Notes: a model not told the origin generated them from the letters alone. Positions 36,794-45,984 are shown, counted from the first letter of the stretch. The stretch is DNA of 64,000 nucleotides from Prevotella sp. (GCA_017469955.1 JAFUFJ010000014.1:54601-118600); one strand, 5' to 3'. A program made the numbers and translations.

Positions 36794-36903
36794 TGAGAAA
36801 CCTATCCTTTCAGCCCGAGAAACCTGTGGGGTATGCCCCAGAAAGCTATGACTTATTGACAAGAAAGCTAAGACTTCTCGGGCTGAATCCTAAGCTTTCT
36901 CTG
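36794..36903 (+). repeat. Five-unit 22-bp array, right copy
   Basis: Near-identical direct copy of 34502-34611 (differences at three internal positions and one near the 3' edge). The blocks 36750-36793 and 36904-36925 keep the 22-bp phase, so the array may be longer here. Confidence 0.9.
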
Positions 36904-36960
36904 CAAGAAGGGTTGAGGAAACAGGGATGAATGGTAAGAAGCCCGTGCCTGAAAGGGAGG

Positions 36961-37851
36961 CTAAACGAGGCTGCCGACGGCCACTGAAAGCCCGTATACA
37001 AAGATGTTGCGGGCCGTGAGTCCCAGTACTTTGTTCAAGGCACGCCCCTCTCCTATCGCACACAGCTGACGATAGGCTGAGAGATGCAGGGGCAGGTAGG
37101 CCAGCAGAGGCAAGAGGAACGCCCAAGGATGGCCTGAGAAGACATGCACCGTGCAAAGCAACAGAGCCGTAATGCCCGACAGCAGGTAGAGACGACGGCC
37201 ACGCCGGTCGCCGACCATCACGATCAGGGTGCGCTTGCCTGCTCTGGCGTCATTGGCTATGTCGCGATAGTTGTTCACGATGAGCAGGGCATCAATTGCG
37301 ATGCCACAGGCCACAGACGCCACAAAGACCTCAACGGTCAGGCAGTGATGTTGTATGAAAAATGTGGCACAAACGGGCACGATGCCGAAAAAGACCAGCA
37401 CCAGCAAGTCGCCAAGTCCATAGTAAGAAAGAGTGGTAGTGTATAGGAAGCAGAACAGGACACAGGCTGCCCCGACCAACAACATCGACCATCCTCCATA
37501 GAATATCAGCGGAAAGCCGACGGCACATGCCGTGAGACTGGTCAGGCAAATGGCAGCCTTCATGGCCTGCATCGACACCCATCCCTGCGCACAAGCTCGC
37601 TGAGGTCCGAGACGAGTGTCGTCGTCGTTGCCGTGAAGACAGTCGAAATAGTCGTTGACAAAATTGGCATCTATCTGCATAATGAAGGCAAAAAAAAGGC
37701 ACAACAAGGCCGGAAGCCAGGCAAAACGCCCGCTGTCGAAGCGCCAAGACATGGCCAAGGCAATCATCACCGGCACGGCTGCTCCCGCGAGAGTCTTCGG
37801 TCTGGCAGCCAGAAACCATGCCTTCGGCGAATTTAAAACAATATCTTCCAT
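36961..37851 (-). CDS. menA: 1,4-dihydroxy-2-naphthoate polyprenyltransferase
   Basis: 296 residues, UbiA family. It attaches the prenyl side chain in menaquinone synthesis. The first Asp-rich motif NFVNDYFDCLHGNDDDTRLGP and the second NNYRDIANDARAGKRTL bind Mg-diphosphate. Eight or so membrane segments are visible. The ATG at 37851 is the first in frame, and the -7 box ends only 7 bp before it, so the mRNA is nearly leaderless. It is divergent from the HD gene and convergent with the phosphoethanolamine-transferase-like gene. Confidence 0.93.
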   Translation of the reverse strand: MEDIVLNSPKAWFLAARPKTLAGAAVPVMIALAMSWRFDSGRFAWLPALLCLFFAFIMQIDANFVNDYFDCLHGNDDDTRLGPQRACAQGWVSMQAMKAAICLTSLTACAVGFPLIFYGGWSMLLVGAACVLFCFLYTTTLSYYGLGDLLVLVFFGIVPVCATFFIQHHCLTVEVFVASVACGIAIDALLIVNNYRDIANDARAGKRTLIVMVGDRRGRRLYLLSGITALLLCTVHVFSGHPWAFLLPLLAYLPLHLSAYRQLCAIGEGRALNKVLGLTARNIFVYGLSVAVGSLV

Positions 37852-37855
37852 ATCA

Positions 37856-37888
37856 TTTGCAAATTTAGAGATTATTTCCTAATTTTGC
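37856..37888 (+). promoter_or_regulatory. Promoter of the HD gene
   Basis: TTTG at 37856, 20 bp, TAATTTTGC at 37880-37888; overlaps the menA promoter head to head. Confidence 0.6.
37859..37867 (-). promoter_or_regulatory. menA -7 box
   Basis: Minus strand TAAATTTGC. Its TTTG overlaps the -33 box of the divergent HD gene. Confidence 0.55.
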
Positions 37889-37952
37889 AAAGAAAATTTT
37901 CCGAAAAAGAAAACCTGCTGCGTTTAGCCGGCAAAAATCCCCTCATACCGCT

Positions 37953-38600
37953 ATGGACAACAACGTAAGTCTTGACCTGATGGAGTTTGTGGAGAAGAAC
38001 ATCCTGCCACGATACAACGAGTTTGACAAGGCTCACAACCTGACTCACGCCAACCGCGTCATCAGTCGCTCGCTTGTATTGGCGCGAAACGTCGGAGCCA
38101 ACCTCAACATGGCCTATGTCGTGGCTGCCTATCACGACCTGGGAATGAGCGGTCCGAGAGCCATCCACCACATCACCAGCGGAAAGATTCTCAATGCCGA
38201 TGCACGGCTGAAGAAATGGTTCACCCCCGAAGAAATCAGCATCATGCGCGAAGCTGTGGAAGACCATCGGGCTTCTGCAAGCCATGCCCCACGGAGCATC
38301 TATGGAAAAATCGTAGCTGAAGCTGACCGTGACATGGAGCCGGAAATAGTGTTCAGACGTACCGTGCAATACGGACTTTCGCACTACCCTGAGAAGGCAA
38401 AGGAAGAACAGTGGGAACGCTTCTGCGAACACATGCACAACAAATACTCAGAAAACGGATACATACGCCTCTGGATTGCCAACTCTCCCAATCAGGAGTA
38501 CCAGAAGCAACTGCGCAAAATCATTGAAGACAAAGCCACGCTGAGAGCACATTTCGAGCGTATCTATGCAGAAGAATCGGAACAACAGCAAGTTTTTTGA
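37953..38600 (+). CDS. HD-domain phosphohydrolase
   Basis: 215 residues, single HD domain. Metal ligands appear as His32 (LTHANRV), His61-Asp62 (YHDLG), His in VEDHRAS and Asp in EADRDMEP. The C-terminal 80 residues are helical and charged. Such small HD proteins cleave phosphate esters or nucleotides; the substrate cannot be told from sequence. It is followed by the tRNA-Arg promoter. Confidence 0.82.
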   Translation: MDNNVSLDLMEFVEKNILPRYNEFDKAHNLTHANRVISRSLVLARNVGANLNMAYVVAAYHDLGMSGPRAIHHITSGKILNADARLKKWFTPEEISIMREAVEDHRASASHAPRSIYGKIVAEADRDMEPEIVFRRTVQYGLSHYPEKAKEEQWERFCEHMHNKYSENGYIRLWIANSPNQEYQKQLRKIIEDKATLRAHFERIYAEESEQQQVF

Positions 38601-38630
38601 GCACTTCACCATAAAAAACAACCAAAAAAT

Positions 38631-38662
38631 TTTGCAGATTCAAAAAAACATTGTAACTTTGC
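38631..38662 (+). promoter_or_regulatory. tRNA-Arg promoter
   Basis: TTTG at 38631, 19 bp, TAACTTTGC at 38654-38662. Confidence 0.7.
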
Positions 38663-38679
38663 AACCGCTAATAAGGAAT

Positions 38680-38753
38680 GGCTCCCTAGCTCAACTGAAT
38701 AGAGCATCTGACTACGGATCAGAAGGTTGTGGGTTTGAATCCCGCGGGAGTCA
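38680..38753 (+). tRNA. tRNA-Arg (anticodon ACG)
   Basis: 74 nt. Acceptor GGCTCCC pairs with GGGAGTC (one G-T pair). The anticodon stem-loop TCTGA-CTACGGA-TCAGA gives anticodon ACG, the T-loop is GTGGG-TTTGAAT-CCCGC, and the discriminator is A. CCA is not encoded. Confidence 0.95.
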
Positions 38754-38896
38754 CACGACAAGAGAATTTCTTAACGGAAATTCTCTTGTTCTTTTATACC
38801 CAAAATCCATCTCCTTCCCCTTCAAAACCATTCGTAACACGCACGAGAAGGCAACAAAAAAACCTCCACAAAATGTGAAGGCTCAATGCTGAAAGC

Positions 38897-38970
38897 GGTG
38901 CGTACGGGACTCGAACCCGTGACCTCCTGCGTGACAGGCAGGCATTCTAACCAGGCTGAACTAACGCACC
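38897..38970 (-). tRNA. tRNA-Asp (anticodon GTC)
   Basis: 74 nt. Acceptor GGTGCGT pairs with ACGCACC. The anticodon stem-loop CCTGC-CTGTCAC-GCAGG gives GTC, and the T-arm is ACGGG-TTCGAGT-CCCGT. CCA is not encoded. Confidence 0.95.
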
Positions 38971-38988
38971 TCGTTTTCGTTTGCGGAT

Positions 38989-39021
38989 GCAAAGGTAGCT
39001 ATAATTATTTGTTCTACCAAA
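38989..39021 (-). promoter_or_regulatory. tRNA-Asp promoter
   Basis: Minus strand TTTG (39021-39018), 20 bp, TACCTTTGC (38997-38989), 18 bp from the mature 5' end. Confidence 0.65.
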
Positions 39022-39036
39022 CTTTTGTTCACTTTT

Positions 39037-39540
39037 TTATAAAAAAGTTTGCAACAAATGGGCATCCTGATAGCTCGTTCCGTCAAAGATCCACTGCCGA
39101 AGTGTAGCCGTTTTCTGGAATCCGGAGGAGACGAATGCCTCTTCAGCAAAACGGTTCTCCACATTGACGACGGCATAGAGCTGATGCAAATGCAAGCGCT
39201 CAGTGGCATAAATGCACAGCTGGCGCAGGGCTTCAGTGGCATATCCACAATGCCGATATTGCTGAAGTATGACTATTCCCACCTCGGCTCGCATGTGAAG
39301 GGGCTCGAAACTGGTCAAGTCTGCCATGCCGACAACGCCTAAGTCGCCTGCTTCTACCATCAGCCTAACCTGACGGTCGGCAAAGATGTCGCCCGTAGCA
39401 TGCAGGATAAAGTCATTGATGGCATAACGAGAATAGGGAACTGTGGCCGATCCGACATGCCAAAGAGAGGGATCATTCTCGATGGTGTAGAGCAGTTCGA
39501 GGTCTTCCGGTTCGATTGCCCGCAAGCGTACTGACGTCAT
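39037..39540 (-). CDS. GNAT family N-acetyltransferase
   Basis: 167 residues, RimJ/RimL-like. Visible: VRLRAIEPEDLELLYTIEND (strand 1), LGVVGMADL, AEVGIVILQQYRHCGYATEAL (acetyl-CoA pyrophosphate loop QYRHCGYA) and VENRFAEEAFVSSGFQ. Substrate is unknown. Its start overlaps the end of the GT2 gene by 4 bp (39537-39540), so it is probably translationally coupled. Confidence 0.85.
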   Translation of the reverse strand: MTSVRLRAIEPEDLELLYTIENDPSLWHVGSATVPYSRYAINDFILHATGDIFADRQVRLMVEAGDLGVVGMADLTSFEPLHMRAEVGIVILQQYRHCGYATEALRQLCIYATERLHLHQLYAVVNVENRFAEEAFVSSGFQKTATLRQWIFDGTSYQDAHLLQTFL

Positions 39541-40727
39541 TTCAGCACCTCCTCTCCGGTAATGACAAGCCGAGTACGGGCATCAAAAGTTCCCATATGG
39601 ACAAGCGGGCTTGTCTTTTCTCCAAAGATATCGAAGATGTTTTCATAGCTATATGCACCGACGTCATAGACAATATAGACCAGCCTGTCCGTCGGCACTA
39701 CCAATGACTGGTGGCCACGGGGAAGACTCTCTGCATCTCCTACATGGAATTCTGCCCCAAGAGCATGCTTGGTAGCGATTTCTTTGCACGTCATTATGCT
39801 TTCGTTCGAACCAATAAATATATAATATGGTGTGAAGGACGCCTTGCGAGGACTAAAGCCAAGCATCTTCCTGATTCGCTCCAATTGGATCTTTACTAAC
39901 GTAACCGAGGCTTTAAAATAAATAGCCAGCTTGATTGGTATCGAGAAAAGAAGACTCTTATGGCCATAATGCTTCCTGATAAAGATGAGCATAGCCTGAT
40001 AGAACACATGCACATATCGGAAAGAAGACTTCTGGGTCGATTCGCCTTTGTAATGGAGTATCCTCGACGGAATGTACCAGTTCTGATAGCCTGCCTTGAG
40101 GATTCTGTATGACAAGTCAATGTCTTCACCATACATAAAGAAGTCTTCGTCAACCAGACCTATCTGCTCAAATACCCGTCTTTTGACAAAGAAGCACGCG
40201 CCACTGATCACCTCTATCTGCGAGGAAACGTTCCATGGCAGGTAACTTAGGTAGTAATGGGCAAAACGATGGCTCTGTGGATATCGCTCACAAAGACCAA
40301 CCATCTTGTAGAAAGCGGTCATGGGTGTGGGCAATCCTCGCCGTGATTCATTAGCAGGAGAGCCATCGGTCTTCAACTGACAAACACCCAGTGCGCCTGC
40401 CTTCTCATGCTCATCAAGAAAACTTATGGCCTGACGCAAGGTCTGTTCTGCTAAGATTGTGTCCGGATTCAGCAAGAGCACATATTCTCCTTTGCTCTGT
40501 CTGATGGCAAGATTGTTGGCTCTGGCAAAGCCAAGATTGTGGTCACTTGCAATAAACCTCACCTCGGGAAACTTGTCTCTGATATAATTTTCAGACTCGT
40601 CAGAAGAATGATTGTCTACAACATATACCTCAGCATCAATGCCAATTGTAGCCTTTCTCAGCGACAACAGGCATTGTTCAAGATAATACTTGACATTGTA
40701 ATTAACGATGACAACCGACAGTTTCAT
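39537..40727 (-). CDS. Family 2 glycosyltransferase
   Basis: 396 residues. The GT-A core reads LSVVIVNYNVKYYLEQCLLSL, VYVVDNHSSDES, NLGFARANNLAI, VLLLNPDTIL, then ISGACFFVKRRVFEQIGLVDEDFFMYGEDIDLSYRI and LHYKGEST. This is the rhamnosyl/galactofuranosyl-like branch. After about residue 290 there is a 100-residue extension with TCKEIATKHA, which I do not recognise. The target glycan is unknown. It is within a same-strand cluster (recR, membrane protein, GT2, GNAT). Confidence 0.88.
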   Translation of the reverse strand: MKLSVVIVNYNVKYYLEQCLLSLRKATIGIDAEVYVVDNHSSDESENYIRDKFPEVRFIASDHNLGFARANNLAIRQSKGEYVLLLNPDTILAEQTLRQAISFLDEHEKAGALGVCQLKTDGSPANESRRGLPTPMTAFYKMVGLCERYPQSHRFAHYYLSYLPWNVSSQIEVISGACFFVKRRVFEQIGLVDEDFFMYGEDIDLSYRILKAGYQNWYIPSRILHYKGESTQKSSFRYVHVFYQAMLIFIRKHYGHKSLLFSIPIKLAIYFKASVTLVKIQLERIRKMLGFSPRKASFTPYYIFIGSNESIMTCKEIATKHALGAEFHVGDAESLPRGHQSLVVPTDRLVYIVYDVGAYSYENIFDIFGEKTSPLVHMGTFDARTRLVITGEEVLK

Positions 40728-40783
40728 AAATGTCTACGTTGTTAATGCCCTTACTATCCTCCTTTTCTTCCCAATACAGTTTA

Positions 40784-41236
40784 TTATGCTGCTTCTGTAT
40801 TGTCTGCAGAAGTAGTCTCAGACAGGCATCTGCTCATCGACGGATAGACGAAAAACAGGCAAAGAGCCAAAATGATTCCCATATACCAGAAGGAAACTCC
40901 TTGGGTCAGATAGCTCAACAGAATATTTAATACCAAAGGAATCCCAAGCATGTTGATGCGAACCGTGCCCCACTTCAGCAGGCTGGCAGCCCGTTCTTCG
41001 TCAGTTCCCTTCGTAAGACTGCGGCTGATTCGCGAATAGCGGAACAAGCGTAATGCCAATGGAATGATACAGACCGTCAGCAGTTCCATAAACGTTGCCA
41101 GTATGAACTGCAGAGTAGAATTGGTTGCCCAATAGCCATTTAGCACCAAATTGCTTTCATAGGCGACCACCAGCAATAATGAAATAATGACAGGAAGCCA
41201 AAAATACCACATCAAAACATTTTGAGTCTTTTTCAT
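40784..41236 (-). CDS. Small four-helix membrane protein, function unknown
   Basis: 150 residues with four membrane segments: WYFWLPVIISLLLVVAY, LQFILATFMELLTVCIIPLAL, NMLGIPLVLNILLSYL and WYMGIILALCLFFVYPSM. A charged loop (SRISRSLTKGTDEERAAS) lies between helices 2 and 3. The C-terminus is short and acidic. Genes of this type are commonly found next to recR in Bacteroidales. It starts 14 bp after recR. Confidence 0.75.
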   Translation of the reverse strand: MKKTQNVLMWYFWLPVIISLLLVVAYESNLVLNGYWATNSTLQFILATFMELLTVCIIPLALRLFRYSRISRSLTKGTDEERAASLLKWGTVRINMLGIPLVLNILLSYLTQGVSFWYMGIILALCLFFVYPSMSRCLSETTSADNTEAA

Positions 41237-41250
41237 AATCTGTCGATCAA

Positions 41251-41865
41251 TTATTTTTCAAATGGCGTACGATTAAGTATGGAGCGGCCGAGAGTAACCT
41301 CGTCTGCATATTCGAGCTCGTCACCAACGGATATTCCTCGTGCAATGACACTTAGCACAACAAGATAAGGAGCCAGTTTTCTGGAGATATAGAAATTGGT
41401 CGTATCGCCTTCCATTGTCGGGCTCAATGCTAATATCACCTCTTCTATATCCCCTTGTCCGACCCGTTTTACTAACGATTCTATCTCTATGTCATTCGGA
41501 CCTATGCCGTCCATTGGCGAAATAATGCCACCCAACACGTGGTAAAGGCCATGGTATTGCTGCGTATTTTCGATAGCCATCACATCTTGAATGTTCTCCA
41601 CTATGCATATCGTTTTTCGATCGCGATGGTCATCAGCGCATATGGGACAGACATCGCTATCGCTGATATTATGACAAACTTGACAATGCTTCACGTCGTG
41701 ACGCATCGTCACTATCGCCGAGGCAAAGCCGTCGACTTCTTCTTCTGGCCGACGTAACATATTAAGCACCAGACGCAAAGCCGTTTTGCGTCCGATGCCT
41801 GGAAGCTTACTAAACTCAGCAACTGCCTTCTCAAGGAGTGCAGAGGGATAAGCCGTGTCTGTCAT
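41251..41865 (-). CDS. recR: Recombination protein RecR
   Basis: 204 residues, full length. It works with RecF/RecO in loading RecA at gaps. N-terminal HhH ([20 protein letters not shown]), zinc finger Cys61-X2-Cys64-X8-Cys73-X2-Cys76, then the Toprim domain with [14 protein letters not shown]. It begins 4 bp after the OMP gene. Confidence 0.97.
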   Translation of the reverse strand: MTDTAYPSALLEKAVAEFSKLPGIGRKTALRLVLNMLRRPEEEVDGFASAIVTMRHDVKHCQVCHNISDSDVCPICADDHRDRKTICIVENIQDVMAIENTQQYHGLYHVLGGIISPMDGIGPNDIEIESLVKRVGQGDIEEVILALSPTMEGDTTNFYISRKLAPYLVVLSVIARGISVGDELEYADEVTLGRSILNRTPFEK

Positions 41866-41869
41866 TTAT

Positions 41870-42364
41870 TCAGCGGAAAAGATAGATGCCAAGTCCTACT
41901 TTCAAACCAAATGTCGAGAAGTCGCTATGGTTTTTAAACGACTGGTCATAGTATACCGACGGTTCGATGGTCACAGTCCGGCTAAGGAAATAGGCATAAC
42001 CGATTTCAATACCTGGGCGGAAATCGTCCAGATTATAGTTGCTGTTATGGACATACTTGGCATTTAGTCCGAGGAAGATGCCGTTTTGTTCAATATAGTA
42101 GCGTGCTCCGACACCCAAAGCAAGGTCGGATGAAGAATGTGCTGTTGAATGATCATAGCCGACTATGCCCTTGACAAGGAAATCATCTGCAAGGAAATAG
42201 CCTCCTTCTGCTTGCAAACCTACATTAAATTCCTTGATCCCACTGTAGCTCAAGTCAAGCCCTGTTAGAGATCCTCCGACGTAGATTTTGTCTTGTTCAA
42301 ACTGTGCACTTGCAGACATTGCCATCAGCAATGCGACTGCTACCATCATGATTTTCCTTTTCAT
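41870..42364 (-). CDS. Outer membrane beta-barrel protein
   Basis: 164 residues. The signal peptide is MKRKIMMVAVALLMAMSASA, then an eight-strand-like barrel with alternating hydrophobic residues (QDKIYVGGSLTGLDLSYSG, YYIEQNGIFLGLNAKY, EIGYAYFLSRTVTIEPSVYY) and a C-terminal FGLKVGLGIYLFR, the usual terminal aromatic strand. OmpW/OmpX-like porin family. It lies between cstA (25 bp) and recR (4 bp). Confidence 0.85.
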   Translation of the reverse strand: MKRKIMMVAVALLMAMSASAQFEQDKIYVGGSLTGLDLSYSGIKEFNVGLQAEGGYFLADDFLVKGIVGYDHSTAHSSSDLALGVGARYYIEQNGIFLGLNAKYVHNSNYNLDDFRPGIEIGYAYFLSRTVTIEPSVYYDQSFKNHSDFSTFGLKVGLGIYLFR

Positions 42365-42389
42365 ATCAATTCATGTTTTAGTTAATAAT

Positions 42390-43844
42390 TCATTTTTTCC
42401 TATTATTAGCATACCATACGGCAAACCATACAGCCGCTATGCAGAACACGACACCGCCACCTATATACGAAACGGTTGCGCCCATTCCGAACGCTTGGTT
42501 GGAAATCAGAAGGAAAGTGGCACATACAACGGTCATAAACAATGCCGGTATGAGGGCTATCTGGAATGGTTTGTGAGCCTTTACCAGAAAGACCGTGGCC
42601 GTCCAAAGGGTGAATACTGCAAGAGTCTGATTGCTCCATCCGAACCAGTTCCACAGCGTTTGAAAGCCGTTTGCGTTGCCCATATGCCACAACAGCAGCA
42701 GGATTGCCACGCCAAACATCGGCAAGGCTATATAGAAACGCTTATGGATGCTCTTCTGTTCCAGATGTAATGCCTCGGCAATAATCAAGCGAGCCGACCT
42801 GAATGCAGTATCTCCGCTGGTAATGGGTGCTGCCACTACACCCAAAATGGCCAACACACTACCCACTACACCCAGCCAGTTCTGACAGACAATTGTCACC
42901 ACTGCTGGTGAGGATGACTGAGCTCCGCTGGTCACTCCGCTCAGCAATTCATAGCCGGGTTGGGGCTCATTATAGAAGAAATACATGGCTACGGTGGCCC
43001 AGATCAGTGCCACCACTCCTTCTGCTACCATTGCTCCATAGAAGACTGCCCTGCCCTGTTTCTCATTTGTAATGCAGCGGGCCATCAAAGGACTCTGCGT
43101 TCCGTGGAAGCCACTGATGGCTCCACAGGCTATCGTAATAAAGAGACATGGAAACAACTGTTCTGTGAAGCCAAGCCTCTCGGTTCCCCAATTGCCCAGC
43201 CCGTCCCAGAATTCTGGCAACTGAGGCGTCTTTACAAAGAGTACGACCATCAGTGCTGCAGCCATGAACAACAAGGCAAAGGCAAAAACAGGATAGAACT
43301 TCCCGATGATTTTGTCTATGGGCAACATGGTTGCCAGTATGTAATAGACAAAAATAACGACAATCCACAGCATTTCCGTCCCGCCCATTCTGGCCAGAAT
43401 CTCTGCCGGGCTGTACACAAACACCACGCCAACCATCAGCAACAGCAACACCGAGAACGCCAGCATCACTTGCTTTGTATGCTTTCCCAGGTATATTCCG
43501 ACAAGCTCAGGAAGGTTTGCTCCGCCATGCCTTACGCTCAACATACCCGTCAAATAGTCATGGACTGCACCGGCGAAGATGCAACCGAAGACGATCCACA
43601 AATAGGCAGCAGGGCCGAACTTAGCTCCCATGATGGCTCCGAATATCGGCCCTGTTCCAGCGATATTCAAGAACTGTATCATGAATATCTTCCAACCTGG
43701 CATCGGAATATAATCAACTCCGTCGGCCATTGCTATGGCTGGTGTCGGACGGTTGGCGTCAGGAACAAACACCCGCTCTACAAATCTCCCGTAGAGAAAG
43801 TAGCCAAGCAACAATGCTATGAGACTTATCGCGAATGATATCAT
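42390..43844 (-). CDS. cstA: Carbon starvation protein CstA family peptide/pyruvate transporter
   Basis: 484 residues, the short form common in Bacteroidetes (E. coli CstA is about 700). Family signatures are GTGPIFGAIMGAKFGPAAYLWIVFGCIFAGAVHDY, SVRHGGANLPELVG and GAISGFHGTQSPLMARCI. About 13 membrane segments. Known members take up peptides or pyruvate. It has its own promoter and may head the OMP-recR cluster. Confidence 0.9.
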   Translation of the reverse strand: MISFAISLIALLLGYFLYGRFVERVFVPDANRPTPAIAMADGVDYIPMPGWKIFMIQFLNIAGTGPIFGAIMGAKFGPAAYLWIVFGCIFAGAVHDYLTGMLSVRHGGANLPELVGIYLGKHTKQVMLAFSVLLLLMVGVVFVYSPAEILARMGGTEMLWIVVIFVYYILATMLPIDKIIGKFYPVFAFALLFMAAALMVVLFVKTPQLPEFWDGLGNWGTERLGFTEQLFPCLFITIACGAISGFHGTQSPLMARCITNEKQGRAVFYGAMVAEGVVALIWATVAMYFFYNEPQPGYELLSGVTSGAQSSSPAVVTIVCQNWLGVVGSVLAILGVVAAPITSGDTAFRSARLIIAEALHLEQKSIHKRFYIALPMFGVAILLLLWHMGNANGFQTLWNWFGWSNQTLAVFTLWTATVFLVKAHKPFQIALIPALFMTVVCATFLLISNQAFGMGATVSYIGGGVVFCIAAVWFAVWYANNRKK

Positions 43845-43862
43845 TTTTTTGCTATTAACACC

Positions 43863-43871
43863 GCAAAATTA
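43863..43871 (-). promoter_or_regulatory. cstA -7 box
   Basis: Minus strand TAATTTTGC, 18 bp ahead of the ATG at 43844. Confidence 0.6.
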
Positions 43872-43880
43872 AGCAATTTA

Positions 43881-43912
43881 TTTGAAAAACGAAAAAATAT
43901 CCTTACCTTTGT
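43881..43912 (+). promoter_or_regulatory. Promoter of the glycoside hydrolase gene
   Basis: TTTG at 43881, 19 bp, TACCTTTG at 43904-43911; 21 nt to the ATG at 43933. Confidence 0.65.
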
Positions 43913-43932
43913 ACACATTAATTTACATTGAG

Positions 43933-45666
43933 ATGAGACATCTACTCTTTTTTTATACATTATTAATATTTTTCTTTACATTGCCTTTGTCAGCCCAAGA
44001 CAACGCGCACCTCTTTCCTGCTCCTTCCTATGTTGAAAGCCTGATGCCTCAAAATCCCAAATATGAGGTAAGAGCGGTGTGGCTCACTACCATCAGCGGC
44101 TTAGACTGGCCTTCCGTCTATGCCAAAAGCGAAAATACCGTCCGTAAACAGCAAAAAGACCTGTGCGACATCCTTGACCGTCTGCAGCAGGCGGGCATCA
44201 ATACGGTTTTGCTCCAGACCCGGGTCAGGGCCACGACCATCTATCCTTCACAATATGAACCTTGGGATGCATGCCTTACAGGCACCGCAACCAAGTCGCC
44301 AGGCTACGACCCTTTGGCCTTTGCCATTGAGGAATGCCACAAAAGAGGCATGGAACTGCACGCGTGGGTGGTCACCATTCCCGTCGGGAAATGGAGTTCT
44401 GCAGGGTGTACGCGCATAAGAAAGAAATATCCAAGTCTCATCAAGAAGATCGGCGACGAGGGCTATATGAACCCAGAAATGGCTCAGACGTCCCGCTATC
44501 TGGCCGACATCTGCGACGAGATTGCCAGCAACTACGACGTAGACGGCATCCATTTAGACTACATTCGCTATCCCGAAACTTGGAAAATCAAGGTATCAAA
44601 GGCGCAGGGACGACGCAACATCACGGCTATTGTCACGGCCATCAGCCAACGAGTAAAGGCCCGCAAGCCCTGGATCAAGATGAGTTGTTCGCCAATAGGC
44701 AAGCATGACGACCTCAGCAGGTATCGCTCTGGTGGATGGAATGCGCGCACTACCGTATGCCAGGACGCACAAGAGTGGCTCCGGACAGGCCTCATGGATC
44801 AGCTCTATCCTATGATGTATTTCCAAGGAAACAACTTCTACCCCTTTGCCATCGACTGGAAAGAAAACTGTTTCGGGCGCATGGTCGTGCCCGGACTGGG
44901 CATTTATTTCATGTCACCCAAAGAAAAGAACTGGCCGCTCGAAACCATTACGCGCGAGATGCAGGTGCTTCGCCAGCTCGACATGGGGCATGCCTACTTC
45001 AGAAGCCGCTTCTTCACCGACAACACCAAAGGGCTTTTTGACTTTGCCCGACACCGCTTCGACAACACGCCTGCGCTCATTCCTCCCATGAAATGGATGC
45101 ATGACAAGGCGCCAGGCGAGCCTCAACAGCTGAACATCGACGAGGAACGCAGCCTGCTTTCATGGACGAAAGCCACCGACTACAGCGACGCCCCTTACCT
45201 ATTATATAATGTATATGCCAGTCAAGAATGGCCCGTTGACGTCGAGAGCCCCAACCATCTGATGGCTGCAAGGCTGCGACAGACCTCGGCAAAGATACCC
45301 CTCGCCATGAAGAAAGGCAACGGAGCCCAGCCTGTCTACTACGCCGTCACGGCCGTCGACCGCTATGGAAACGAGAGCAAGCCTGCCCAAAGCCATCATT
45401 TCGACGCGCCAAAACGGACGGCAGACATTCCGCAAGGCCTGCTGAACTGCGACGGATCGAGGCTGCAACTGCCAAGAATCGATCCGCAAATCGATGCTCC
45501 GCTCGTCGTCATTGCCACCATGCAAGGGAAACCCGTCAAGACAATCAGGAAGAGCGAAGCCACGGTTGACGTCAAAAACCTGCCCGAAGGCATCTATCAG
45601 CTGCGCTCCCTTAACCGCAAAGGCACGACCCATAGGCTCGGTTTCTTCATGATAAGACGCCGATAA
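43933..45666 (+). CDS. GHL10 (DUF187) family glycoside-hydrolase-like protein
   Basis: 577 residues from the ATG at 43933, after the promoter, with the signal peptide MRHLLFFYTLLIFFFTLPLSAQ. The catalytic-type (beta/alpha)8 domain shows EVRAVWLTTISGLDWP, LDRLQQAGINTVLLQTRVRAT, LAFAIEECHKRGMELHAWV, DGIHLDYIRYP and a later MDQLYPMMYFQ. It is followed by a FN3-like domain (LLSWTKATDYSDAPYLLYNVY) and a beta-rich C-terminal tail with IYQLRSLNRKG. Members of this family act on cell-wall or surface glycans; the exact bond is not known here. Confidence 0.88.
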   Translation: MRHLLFFYTLLIFFFTLPLSAQDNAHLFPAPSYVESLMPQNPKYEVRAVWLTTISGLDWPSVYAKSENTVRKQQKDLCDILDRLQQAGINTVLLQTRVRATTIYPSQYEPWDACLTGTATKSPGYDPLAFAIEECHKRGMELHAWVVTIPVGKWSSAGCTRIRKKYPSLIKKIGDEGYMNPEMAQTSRYLADICDEIASNYDVDGIHLDYIRYPETWKIKVSKAQGRRNITAIVTAISQRVKARKPWIKMSCSPIGKHDDLSRYRSGGWNARTTVCQDAQEWLRTGLMDQLYPMMYFQGNNFYPFAIDWKENCFGRMVVPGLGIYFMSPKEKNWPLETITREMQVLRQLDMGHAYFRSRFFTDNTKGLFDFARHRFDNTPALIPPMKWMHDKAPGEPQQLNIDEERSLLSWTKATDYSDAPYLLYNVYASQEWPVDVESPNHLMAARLRQTSAKIPLAMKKGNGAQPVYYAVTAVDRYGNESKPAQSHHFDAPKRTADIPQGLLNCDGSRLQLPRIDPQIDAPLVVIATMQGKPVKTIRKSEATVDVKNLPEGIYQLRSLNRKGTTHRLGFFMIRRR

Positions 45667-45771
45667 GGCACTGCATTGCCGGTGCCATCATGAACCCTTC
45701 TGTGCAAAACCGACCGAGAAGAGCCGGCGAGAACCGTCTGCAACAACAGGGAATTCTCCAGAAAATTTCAT

Positions 45772-45811
45772 AAATTCTCCAGAAAATTCGGCAAATTTTC
45801 TGGAGAATTTT
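45772..45811 (+). terminator. Terminator-like hairpin after the glycoside hydrolase
   Basis: AAATTCTCCAGAAAATT pairs perfectly with AATTTTCTGGAGAATTT around CGGCA, followed by TTCC. A partial extra copy of the left arm lies at 45752. Confidence 0.6.
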
Positions 45812-45952
45812 CCTTTACCCCTACCCTTTCTCAGGCGCCAACAGCCAGAACGACTGCCAGAAACGGCAGAAAACACACACGGAAAACCGCCCTACATGCG
45901 CCAAGAAAGGACTGGAAGACGAGCCGAAAAAGTAATAAACTATGTTATTTTC

Positions 45953-45984
45953 TTGGTCAAATGGCGTCTTTTGTATACCTTTGC
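45953..45984 (+). promoter_or_regulatory. kdsA operon promoter
   Basis: TTGG at 45953, 19-20 bp, TACCTTTGC at 45976-45984; 29 nt to the ATG. Confidence 0.65.
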
